The notes beneath the pieces were generated by a model. That model saw only the letters and a program-made list of their open reading frames with translations. It made no database searches and was not told where the DNA came from. Source: Verrucomicrobiia bacterium (GTDB lineage: Bacteria > Verrucomicrobiota > Verrucomicrobiia > Limisphaerales > DASXHY01). From it: a stretch of 64,000 nt of DNA. The translations under genes were made by a program, and so were the position numbers. The stretch covers positions 62,001-126,000 of the forward strand of contig DASPIL010000058.1 of the NCBI GenBank assembly GCA_035629175.1, given 5' to 3'. Shown piece by piece: positions 54,040 to 61,628 of this stretch (its first letter is position 1; each line of letters opens with the position of its first letter).

Positions 54040-54564
54040 ATGAAAATCAACAGCATCAGCCTCGCGATTCTTGCCGCCAGCTGCATCAGCAGCGTCGCCC
54101 AGCCGAACTGGGTTTCCCGGTTTGAATATCAGGCTTCATCCGACGCCTTTCGCGCGGGGGAAACCCAGCTCGACATGTTTGGGCTGTACGCAACCAGCGA
54201 CCGCGACAACTTCAGCGAAGACACGTGGGGGCTCGGAATTGGCGGAAATTACTTCGTCACGGACCAATTGGGCTTCGGCCTGGATACTTACGTGGCCGAT
54301 GTCGACTGGCCAAAACACATCGAGGCGTCCGTCATCGGCCGGTATCCGCTTTACGAACGCTACCATCTTTCCATGGCGCCGTATGGTTTCGTCGGCATTG
54401 GAAGGCAATTCTTCGACAAGGGACAATGGACGGGCCACATCGGGGGTGGCGTTGAATACCGGTTGAATCATTCGACGGGAGTTTTCCTCGACCTGCGCGG
54501 CGTATTCGCCGACCAAAGCAAAGACTTCATGGTCTGGCGCTTCGGGGTTCGTTTGGTGTTCTGA
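54040..54564 (+). CDS. Putative outer-membrane beta-barrel protein
   Basis: This 174-residue exported protein starts with MKINSISLAILAASCISSVA (signal peptide, cleavage after SVA). The mature part is a run of amphipathic strands (GLGIGGNYFVTDQLGFGLDT, YGFVGIGRQFFDKGQWTGHI, GGVEYRLNHSTGVFLDLRG) and ends in a C-terminal aromatic strand FGVRLVF, as outer-membrane barrels do. It is small enough for an 8-stranded barrel. No specific family is recognised. The gene starts after an intergenic gap of about 110 bp. Confidence 0.75.
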   Translation: MKINSISLAILAASCISSVAQPNWVSRFEYQASSDAFRAGETQLDMFGLYATSDRDNFSEDTWGLGIGGNYFVTDQLGFGLDTYVADVDWPKHIEASVIGRYPLYERYHLSMAPYGFVGIGRQFFDKGQWTGHIGGGVEYRLNHSTGVFLDLRGVFADQSKDFMVWRFGVRLVF

Positions 54565-54604
54565 GAGGAGAAGAAAGGCTGCGACCCTGCGTTCGGATGA
54601 TCGA

Positions 54605-54691
54605 TGGTGCCGACGGAGGGGGTCGAACCCACACACTCGTAAGAGTACCAGATTTTGAGTCTAGCGCGTCTGCCAATTCCGCCACATCGGC
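54605..54691 (-). tRNA. tRNA-Leu (anticodon CAA)
   Basis: The minus strand folds as a type II tRNA. The acceptor stem is GCCGATG with CGTCGGC, discriminator A, and CCA is encoded at the 3' end. The anticodon stem CTAGA/TCTGG holds loop CTCAAAA (anticodon CAA, codon UUG). A long variable arm and the T arm GTGGGTTCGACCCCC follow. It is the only tRNA I see in the window. Confidence 0.95.
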
Positions 54692-55570
54692 TACCGTCAT
54701 CGATCCGCGTCCCTCACCGAATCCGCTTTTGAATCCGTCGGATTGGCGAAAAGACTGCACTACTATCGTCAAAACTTTTTTGGTCGCAATAAGAATCTGG
54801 CGCACGGTGGGCACGCCAAGGACGCGAGGAAGAGACGTGGAACCGATTTTACCTTTTAGCTTTTAGGGTTTCAGCATTTTTCTCCAGATCCGGTGTTCAT
54901 CCGCGATCGAAAAAAGACGTTTAACAAGAGCACGCAGGGGTAGCAGAGTAGCAGAGATGGCGGAAGGCAGCTTGTTCGCTTCCGATCCGTGTTCATCCGT
55001 GGTTAAGTTCCCCTCTTCAATTCGCGAAAATTTGCGTAAGCCCGTTTCACCTTTCCGGATCGGTGTGCCATCCGCGGTAAAAGCATCTTCTTCGAGCTTC
55101 GTGTTCATTGGCGTTCATTCGTGGTGCAAGCCGAAGTACCTCACGCGAAGGACTCGAAGACCGCGAAGGAAAGAAAGGTTGAACAGGAGGAAGCAGAGAT
55201 AACGGACAGGGGCGTGGGCGGTTGAACGTTAACCCGTGTTTCGTTGCTTGTGTCCCCTGGTCCCTTGGTTCCGTCCACCGTTCACCGCCTCAGTCCTCAG
55301 TCCTCAGTCCTCATCTGCATCCGTGTTCATCCGTGTCCATCCGTGGTTAGGTTCCTCTCTTCAATTCGCGAAAATTTGCGTAATTCGCGTGAATCCGTTT
55401 TCCCCCTTCGGATTTCGCGCGTTGCCGCGCCCCAGACCGGCAAACGCGTCTAATTGGTCGCAATCGACGGCAGGACATGTGCGCCAGTTCAGGTTTGAAT
55501 GAGTTTGCCGCATGCCGCTTTGATACAAGAAGCATTGAAATCCGGGCGCCTCTAGCCCATTTTCGGCCGC
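54692..55570. repeat. Gene-free spacer rich in degenerate direct repeats
   Basis: About 880 bp hold no supported gene. Two near-identical blocks lie about 320 bp apart, both containing the core TTCAATTCGCGAAAATTTGC (first copy near 55015-55040, second near 55350-55380), each preceded by a CATCCGTGGTTA segment. A 7-bp unit CAGTCCT is repeated three times at 55291-55311, followed by an ATCCGTG(T/G)TC-like 10-bp unit three times near 55319-55347. A block GCAGGGGTAGCAGAGTAGCAG and ACGCGAAGGACTCGAAGACC fit the same modular style. This looks like dispersed intergenic repeat material. Confidence 0.6.
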
Positions 55571-57127
55571 ATGTCTCAACCGGAAATCCTCGCCGAGGAC
55601 TGCGTCCCGCGTCTGGCGGATTCGCGCAAGCCAGCTGAACCGTGCTCGATCGTGATCTTCGGCGCCAGCGGCGACCTCACCGCCCGAAAGCTGATTCCTG
55701 CGCTCTATCACTTGTTCAAGGAACGGCAGATGCCTTCCTCGTTTCGCGTGGTGGGCGTTGCGCGGCGAGAAAAAACCGATGATTCATTCCGCGAGGAACT
55801 CCATGCCGCATTGGAGAAATTCTCCCGAACCCAACCCCTCGATGACAAGGCCTGGCGCGAATTCGCGAAAAATATTTTTTATTGCCAGGGCGATATGACC
55901 GACCCGGCGGTCTACACGAAGCTGGAGCAATTGCTAACCTCGTTCGGCCGCGCACCCCTCCGTGAAAATCTGCTGTTTTATCTCGCGACCTCGCCCAGCC
56001 AGTTCGGCATGGTCGTCGAACACCTGCACCACGCTGACCTGCTCCAAAAGAACGGAGCGGGCTGGCAGCGGATCGTCGTGGAAAAGCCGTTTGGCCATGA
56101 TCTGGAGTCCGCCCACGCGCTCAACAATGAACTGACGCGGTTCGCCCACGAGCAACAGGTTTTCCGCATCGATCACTATTTGGGGAAGGAAACGGTGCAG
56201 AACATTTTGATGTTCCGCTTTTCAAACTCGATTTTCGAACGCCTCTGGAACCGCGATTCGATCGATCACGTGCAGATCACGGTAAGCGAACAACTCGGCG
56301 TGGGCGGCCGCGGCGGATATTACGAAGAGGCCGGCGCATTGCGCGACATGGTCCAAAACCACCTGCTCCAGGTGCTCGCGCTCGTCACCATGGAACCGCC
56401 CGTCTCCCTCGAGGCGGAAGCGGTTAGGGACGAAAAAGTGAAACTGCTGAAGTCCATCCGCCCCGTCCAGGCCGAGGACATTTCCAGGCAGGTCGTCCGC
56501 GGCCAATACTTTGCGGGTGTTGTGGAGGGCGAAGCCCGGCCGGGATATCGGCAGGAACCCAAGGTAAAGTCAGATTCAAATGTCGAAACGTATGTCGCGC
56601 TGAAATTGTTCATCGACAACTGGCGCTGGTCCGGCGTGCCGTTTTATTTGCGCACAGGCAAGAACCTGCCCACCAGCGCGAGCGAGGTGCGAATCCAGTT
56701 TCGCCCGACTCCGAATGTTCTGTTCGCTGCCCAGTGCGGTGAAAGGCTGGATGAAAATGCGATCGCCCTGCGCCTCCAGCCGGATGAAGGCATTTACCTG
56801 CGCTTCAACGGAAAAGTCCCAGGCACATCGATGGGAGTCCGCCCCGTGCGCATGCATTTCAGCTACGACTCTGAATTCGGCGCCTACACGCCCGAAGCTT
56901 ATGAGCGCCTATTGCTCGAAGCGATGGTAGGCGACGCCACGCTGTTCATCCGCCGCGACGAGGTCGAAACCGCATGGCACATCGTGGATTCAATCCGCGC
57001 TGGTTGGGAGAACAAGGCGTTAACCAACCGTGAATTCTATGCCGCAGGAACGTGGGGGCCGGTTGCCGCGGACGATCTTCTCGCCCAAAGCGGGCACGCA
57101 TGGCACGAGCCGCAGGTTTTGAAATAA
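55571..57127 (+). CDS. zwf: Glucose-6-phosphate 1-dehydrogenase
   Basis: This 518-residue enzyme opens the oxidative pentose phosphate pathway by oxidising glucose-6-phosphate with NAD(P)+. The nucleotide-binding loop is IVIFGASGDLTARKLIPALY. The active-site region is FRIDHYLGKETVQNILMFRF (His, Lys), and VEKPFGHDLESA and YLRTGKNLPTSASEV are conserved. The length matches bacterial Zwf. pgl follows after 2 nt, so the two steps are co-expressed. gnd is not present here. Confidence 0.97.
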   Translation: MSQPEILAEDCVPRLADSRKPAEPCSIVIFGASGDLTARKLIPALYHLFKERQMPSSFRVVGVARREKTDDSFREELHAALEKFSRTQPLDDKAWREFAKNIFYCQGDMTDPAVYTKLEQLLTSFGRAPLRENLLFYLATSPSQFGMVVEHLHHADLLQKNGAGWQRIVVEKPFGHDLESAHALNNELTRFAHEQQVFRIDHYLGKETVQNILMFRFSNSIFERLWNRDSIDHVQITVSEQLGVGGRGGYYEEAGALRDMVQNHLLQVLALVTMEPPVSLEAEAVRDEKVKLLKSIRPVQAEDISRQVVRGQYFAGVVEGEARPGYRQEPKVKSDSNVETYVALKLFIDNWRWSGVPFYLRTGKNLPTSASEVRIQFRPTPNVLFAAQCGERLDENAIALRLQPDEGIYLRFNGKVPGTSMGVRPVRMHFSYDSEFGAYTPEAYERLLLEAMVGDATLFIRRDEVETAWHIVDSIRAGWENKALTNREFYAAGTWGPVAADDLLAQSGHAWHEPQVLK

Positions 57128-57129
57128 CC

Positions 57130-57867
57130 ATGAATAGCGGGCCTAAACCACGTTACGACCTCAAGCAGTATGCCAGCGCGGATGCGCTGGCCCACTCGGT
57201 GGCATCGGGTCTCATTGAGAAATTCGAAGCAGCGGAACGGGATCGGCAGCCCATGCATATCGCGCTTTCCGGCGGGCGAATTTCCAGGAACCTGTTTCAG
57301 GCGCTGACGCAACTGGCCGCAGCACGCGGGTTGTCCCTGAACACGATTCATTTCTTCTGGGCAGACGAACGCTGTTTGCCGCCCACTGATCCCGAAAGCA
57401 ACTTCTACACAGCCAACGAATTGCTGTTTCAGCCGCTGAACATCGCCACAGCGCAGATCCACCGGATCCGCGGAGAAGCCGCGCCCGCAGCCGCAGCCGA
57501 ACAGGCGGAACAGGAGATCAGGCGCGTGGTGGCCGCGGATCCCAACGGCCAGCCTGGCCTCGACCTGATCCTGCTGGGCCTCGGCGAGGACGGCCATGTT
57601 GCGTCATTATTTCCGGGGGAAAGCGAAGCTGCAGTGGCATCGCCCGCAGTTTACCGCGCGGTTCTCAATTCGCCGAAGCCTCCGCCGGCGCGCGTCACCT
57701 TGGGTTTTTGCGCAATCGCTGCCGCGAAAGAGGTTTGGATGCTCGCCTCCGGATCCGGCAAGGAACGCGCGCTCAGCGCAGCGCTGGCGGGGGAAGACAA
57801 TCCGTTCGGGCGGGTGCTGCGTGAGCGTCCATGTACGCAGATCTTCAGTGACATCCACGGTGGCTAG
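57130..57867 (+). CDS. pgl: 6-phosphogluconolactonase
   Basis: This 245-residue hydrolase (DevB/SOL family) converts 6-phosphogluconolactone to 6-phosphogluconate. Diagnostic parts are MHIALSGGRISRNLFQAL, IHFFWADERCLPPTDPESNF and LDLILLGLGEDGHVASLFPG, with the catalytic His in the last. The ATG at 57130 is used because it sits 2 nt after zwf and gives the family N terminus. It is followed by about 400 bp without a gene. Confidence 0.95.
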   Translation: MNSGPKPRYDLKQYASADALAHSVASGLIEKFEAAERDRQPMHIALSGGRISRNLFQALTQLAAARGLSLNTIHFFWADERCLPPTDPESNFYTANELLFQPLNIATAQIHRIRGEAAPAAAAEQAEQEIRRVVAADPNGQPGLDLILLGLGEDGHVASLFPGESEAAVASPAVYRAVLNSPKPPPARVTLGFCAIAAAKEVWMLASGSGKERALSAALAGEDNPFGRVLRERPCTQIFSDIHGG

Positions 57868-58029
57868 TTCCAGGAGCGATCGGGGATTTGCCTCTTGACG
57901 GGTTTTCAGATTGGTGCGACGGGTTTTCAGGCGCAAAGATCGCCACTGTTCTCTGAAAACCGGCATTGAATCAGATGAAAATAAATTTTGAACAAACTCG
58001 GGGTTGAGATGATCTATTATACTGTTGGG
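57868..58029. other. Spacer with repeated hairpin arms
   Basis: GGTTTTCAG occurs twice (near 57901 and 57922) as GACGGGTTTTCAG, and its complement CTGAAAACC lies at 57953-57961, so two alternative hairpins are possible. A TATTATACT box (58015-58023) lies just before the structured RNA candidate and may be its -10. I could not place a matching -35 at normal spacing. Confidence 0.4.
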
Positions 58030-58201
58030 TGAGTTTGGTTAAGGTTTCGCTGTTCGTTTAGGGTTAGTATAGAGGTTTTGCTTGTAATGCGGTTCGAGCA
58101 GCGAGCAATAGTTGGCCGCATTACCCTTCTGAGCGCCTTGGTGAAGGCGTATAAACCTCATCACCGTTTAGGGCCGGACCTTGTGTCCGGCCCTTTCATT
58201 T
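58030..58201 (+). ncRNA. Candidate structured ncRNA upstream of accA
   Basis: A gene-free stretch folds as a three-way junction. The outer stem is GAGGTTT (58072-58078) with AAACCTC (58153-58159). Hairpin A is GTAATGCGG (58084-58092) with CCGCATTAC (58116-58124) around a 23-nt loop. Hairpin B is CGCCTT GGTG AAGGCG (58134-58149). A terminator stem ends the unit at 58170-58201. CGTTTAGGG occurs at both flanks (58055 and 58165). An intrinsic terminator about 70 bp before accA suggests either an independent small RNA or a leader that controls accA. I do not match it to a known family (not tmRNA, RNase P or SRP RNA). Confidence 0.5.
58170..58201 (+). terminator. Terminator hairpin closing the RNA candidate
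   Basis: The 10-bp stem AGGGCCGGAC with GTCCGGCCCT around a 5-nt loop is followed by TTCATTT, a moderate U tract. Confidence 0.75.
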
Positions 58202-58271
58202 ACCACCGCAAAATCCGCATGGGAATTCACATTGCTTGAACCAGAGTGAGAGCCTAATCTTCGCCCCCGAA

Positions 58272-59297
58272 ATGAAACATCAACTCGACTTCGAAAAGCC
58301 GATTGTCGAACTGCAGAACAAGCTGGCTGAGTTGAAGAAGCATCCGGAAACTCATTCGCTGGGAATCAGCTTTGAGGACGAAATCCGGATGATCGAAAAG
58401 AAGATCGAAGACACACGGCGGCAGATCTTCACCAACCTTTCCGCCTGGCAGCGCGTCCAGCTCGCGCGGCATCCCAAGCGTCCCTTTACCCTCGATTATT
58501 TCAACACCACATTCACGGATTTTTCAGAATTGCATGGCGACCGCCTGTACGCTGAAGATCGCGCGATCGTCGGGGGCTTTGCCCGCCTCGGGGATCACCG
58601 CCTGATGGTCATTGGCACCCAAAAAGGCCGGGACACGAAGGAAAACATCAAACGGAACTTCGGATCAGCGCACCCGGAAGGCTACCGAAAGGCGCTGCGT
58701 CTCGTGAAAATGGCCAATAAGTTTGGCCTGCCCATCGTCGCATTAATCGATACCGCGGGCGCTTACCCCGGCATCGGGGCGGAGGAACGCCACATCGCCG
58801 AAGCCATCGCCGTCAACCTGCGCGAAATGATGCTCCTGGAAGTCCCCATCATTGCAGTCGTTATTGGCGAAGGCGGTTCGGGGGGAGCGCTTGGAATCGG
58901 CGTGGCCGATCGCGTCCTGATTCTCGAAAACGCCTATTACTCGGTGATCAGTCCCGAAGGATGCGCCGCAATTCTTTGGAAGGATCGATCCGCTTCCGCC
59001 AAGGCCGCCCAGGCCTTGCGGATCACAGCCAAAGACCTGCACGAACTGAAACTCGTCGATGCCGTTGTGCCCGAGCCGCTGGGCGGTGCGCATACCGACC
59101 CCGCGCAAACCGGCGAGAACCTGAAAGCGAACCTGCTTCAACACCTCGAAGAACTGCTGGCGTTGTCCTCATCGGAACGCCTGCGATTGCGATACGAGAA
59201 GTACCGCGCGTTCGGCCACTTTCAGGAAAAGGTCGCAACCCCGGCCGAACCGGTTCCTCCAGCAAAGGCGTCCTCGCGATCCGTCAAAGCCGCCTAA
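58272..59297 (+). CDS. accA: Acetyl-CoA carboxylase carboxyltransferase subunit alpha
   Basis: This 341-residue subunit forms, with AccD, the carboxyltransferase that makes malonyl-CoA, the committed step of fatty acid synthesis. The N terminus MKHQLDFEKPIVELQNKLAE decides the ATG at 58272. An in-frame TTG at 58236 is less likely. The crotonase-fold core has LHGDRLYAEDRAIVGGFARL, QKGRDTKENIKRNFG, IDTAGAYPGIGAEERHIAEA and VIGEGGSGGALGIGVADRVL. accD is not in the window. The upstream structured RNA candidate may influence its expression. Confidence 0.96.
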   Translation: MKHQLDFEKPIVELQNKLAELKKHPETHSLGISFEDEIRMIEKKIEDTRRQIFTNLSAWQRVQLARHPKRPFTLDYFNTTFTDFSELHGDRLYAEDRAIVGGFARLGDHRLMVIGTQKGRDTKENIKRNFGSAHPEGYRKALRLVKMANKFGLPIVALIDTAGAYPGIGAEERHIAEAIAVNLREMMLLEVPIIAVVIGEGGSGGALGIGVADRVLILENAYYSVISPEGCAAILWKDRSASAKAAQALRITAKDLHELKLVDAVVPEPLGGAHTDPAQTGENLKANLLQHLEELLALSSSERLRLRYEKYRAFGHFQEKVATPAEPVPPAKASSRSVKAA

Positions 59298-59303
59298 AAT
59301 TTC

Positions 59304-60302
59304 ATGCCGACTGATTCCCTGCTGTATCCATTCAAGTTCAATCCGATTTTCAAGGAACGCGTCTGGGGCGGGCGCAATCTCGCGACGTTGTATCGCAAGT
59401 CCCTCCCGTCTTCAGGCCCCATCGGTGAATCGTGGGAACTGAGTGATCGGCCAGGCGATGCCAGTGTTATTGCCAACGGCCCCCTCGCCGGAAAAAATCT
59501 CCGATGGCTGATGGAAAACTGCCAGAAGGAGCTGCTAGGCGATGTGCCGGCACAGAATGGGCTCTTCCCATTGCTGATCAAAATTCTCGATGCTGAGGAG
59601 AAATTGTCCCTGCAGGTGCATCCCCCTGCGAACAAGGCCGCGGAGCTCGGCGGCGATCCCAAAACGGAGATGTGGCACATCACGCATGCGGCGCCGGGTG
59701 CGGAATTGTACGTCGGCCTCAAACGCGGCGTCACACGGAAGGAATTCGAGCAGCGCATTCTCGATGGGACGGTCGCGGAGTGTTTTCATCGCGTCCCCGT
59801 CAAAGCAGGCGACACGATGTTTCTTCCCAGTGGCCGGGTTCATGCCATCGGGGCGGGCTTGGTGATCTTCGAAATTCAGCAGAACTCCGACACCACATAT
59901 CGGGTCTTTGACTGGAACCGCGTTGGCACTGACGGCAAGCCGCGCGAACTTCACGTGCCCCAGTCGCTCGCCAGCATTGATTTCACCGACTTCGAACCAG
60001 CCCTCGTTTCGAGTGACTTCGCATCCGCGGGACGATTCAAAATCCGGCCTCTGGCAAAACACCCGTTGTTCAGTGTCGATGCTTTTCGTGCCTTGTCGAA
60101 GGAGACAATCACGTTCAAACAGCCGCGCATGAAGATTCTGGCCGCGCTCGAAAATCGAGTTGTCGTCAGCGGAAGCAACGTCGACGTCCAACTTCAACCT
60201 GGCGAATTCTGCCTCGTTCCGGCCAGTGTGCCCGATGCGCAGGTGCATGCGGAAATCAACGCCAGCTTCCTCCTGATTGGGGCTGGGGAAACAACGCACT
60301 AG
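59304..60302 (+). CDS. manA: Type I mannose-6-phosphate isomerase
   Basis: This 332-residue zinc cupin-fold enzyme interconverts mannose-6-phosphate and fructose-6-phosphate. The zinc ligands lie in LSLQVHPPANKAAE (Gln, His), KTEMWHITHA (Glu) and LPSGRVHAIGAGLVIFEIQQ (His), with NSDTTYRVFDWNR downstream. The length and lack of a long C-terminal arm match the short bacterial type. It is 6 nt after accA and likely co-transcribed. The product feeds GDP-mannose for glycans or hexose catabolism. Confidence 0.92.
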   Translation: MPTDSLLYPFKFNPIFKERVWGGRNLATLYRKSLPSSGPIGESWELSDRPGDASVIANGPLAGKNLRWLMENCQKELLGDVPAQNGLFPLLIKILDAEEKLSLQVHPPANKAAELGGDPKTEMWHITHAAPGAELYVGLKRGVTRKEFEQRILDGTVAECFHRVPVKAGDTMFLPSGRVHAIGAGLVIFEIQQNSDTTYRVFDWNRVGTDGKPRELHVPQSLASIDFTDFEPALVSSDFASAGRFKIRPLAKHPLFSVDAFRALSKETITFKQPRMKILAALENRVVVSGSNVDVQLQPGEFCLVPASVPDAQVHAEINASFLLIGAGETTH

Positions 60303-60355
60303 AGCTCTCGCTTGTAACCTTGCGGGAGCTGTTTCATCTTGGGTGAGGCGTTCGC

Positions 60356-60790
60356 ATGTCACCAAACATTAAACGTTTTCTGCAGACCTGGGCCATCAAC
60401 ACACTGGCTGTGTTGGTCGCCGTGTCCATCCTCCCTGGAATTCGCTACGAGCGCATCGTTGATCTATTTGTAGCATCGCTGCTGCTCGGCGTTCTGAACG
60501 CGTTTGTCCGGCCGATCCTCCTCCTGATGGCGTTGCCTCTCCTGATCTTTTCACTCGGCTTGTTCATCTTCGTGATTAATGCGCTGCTCCTGTATTTCAT
60601 CGGCTCCATCCTCACGGGATTCCATGTGGACAGCTTCTGGTGGGCGTTTGGCGGCGCACTCGTCATCTCCACGGTCTCATTTTTCCTGAATCTCCTGACA
60701 GGCAATAAGCGGGGAAGAATCGAAACACAACGTCCGCCCAACCCACCCGATCCCGGACCACCGGGCAAGGGTCCAATCATTGACGTGTAA
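60356..60790 (+). CDS. Phage-holin-family (DUF360/YvlD-like) membrane protein
   Basis: This 144-residue protein has four predicted membrane segments (residues about 10-30, 35-58, 60-85, 95-115: NTLAVLVAVSILPGI, LFVASLLLGVLNAFVRPILL, LLIFSLGLFIFVINALLLYF, FWWAFGGALVISTVSFFLNL). It ends in a Pro-rich cytoplasmic tail. The family name comes from mycobacteriophage holins, but chromosomal copies such as this are common and not phage-linked. No phage genes are nearby. The function is unknown. Confidence 0.88.
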   Translation: MSPNIKRFLQTWAINTLAVLVAVSILPGIRYERIVDLFVASLLLGVLNAFVRPILLLMALPLLIFSLGLFIFVINALLLYFIGSILTGFHVDSFWWAFGGALVISTVSFFLNLLTGNKRGRIETQRPPNPPDPGPPGKGPIIDV

Positions 60791-60797
60791 TGGCTTT

Positions 60798-61406
60798 TTA
60801 CTGCACGCGCTGATACGCGGCATGGCGGGTGGGAATGCCCTGCGCATTGAAGTGTTTCTCAAAATCGGTGACGATCGCTTTCAGCTCTTCGGAGATGTCA
60901 CTGGCCTCAAAACGGGTGTCCGCCGCAAACACCCGCAACATCTGCTCGTGATAATCGGCGTCGTCGGTGCGCAGGTAAACCACCCCGCCGGTTTTCAAAG
61001 CGGCACGGGCAAGCGATGGAAAACGTTCGTTGATGAGCCGATGACGCCGGTGCTTCAACTTCGGCCAGGGATCAGGGAAATAGACGTGAATGGCGGCCGC
61101 AGCTTCCGGCGGCAGGAGGAACTCGAGGAAGTAGCTCGATTCAATTCGCACTCCGCGAAGATTCAGCAAACCCATCCGCGTTCCCTTGCGATGCAATTTT
61201 GTGATGCGGCCCAACAAGCGTTCGACCCCAACAAAATTGCGGTCGGGATGCTGTTTTGCGTAATTCAGCAGGAACGACCCGTCACCTGATCCGAGCTCGA
61301 CTTCGAGCGGCTGTGCCACGGGAAAGAGTTCGCCGAGGTCCAGCCGCCTGACAATGGACGGCAGGTCGTAAACGAGATTGGGCGTTTCAGGCGCGGTCGG
61401 ACGCAT
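60798..61406 (-). CDS. trmB: tRNA (guanine-N7-)-methyltransferase
   Basis: This 202-residue SAM enzyme methylates G46 of tRNAs. The SAM loop is VELGSGDGSFLLNYAKQHPD with NFVGVER. The TrmB signature IHVYFPDPWPKLKHRRHRLI carries the catalytic Asp-Pro-Trp-Pro-Lys. GGVVYLRTDDADYHEQMLRV follows. Start 61406 (MRPTAPET) or 61418 (MYVAM) is uncertain. It converges on the holin-like gene with a 7-bp gap. Confidence 0.94.
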   Translation of the reverse strand: MRPTAPETPNLVYDLPSIVRRLDLGELFPVAQPLEVELGSGDGSFLLNYAKQHPDRNFVGVERLLGRITKLHRKGTRMGLLNLRGVRIESSYFLEFLLPPEAAAAIHVYFPDPWPKLKHRRHRLINERFPSLARAALKTGGVVYLRTDDADYHEQMLRVFAADTRFEASDISEELKAIVTDFEKHFNAQGIPTRHAAYQRVQ

Positions 61407-61628
61407 GGCGACATACAAACGAAGCGCCTCCTCGAAACAAAGCGAATTTTGCGCTTGAGAAGGCGTGCCCGCCCAAAGTTCTTGAACGCCACCCGTTCAT
61501 CTCTGTATCAATATCGCGTTCTCCAATCCAACTCGACTCGCATGAAGACGAAACCTTTTGCAACGCCCTATTGTCCCGGCTTTGGATCCCATAATCGGAA
61601 ATTCGCAGCATCCATTGTCATTCATGTG

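Noticed and set aside
60356-60790. Prophage remnant suggested by the holin-family name
   Set aside because: No lysin, capsid, integrase or other phage genes are near. This family is common in bacterial chromosomes.
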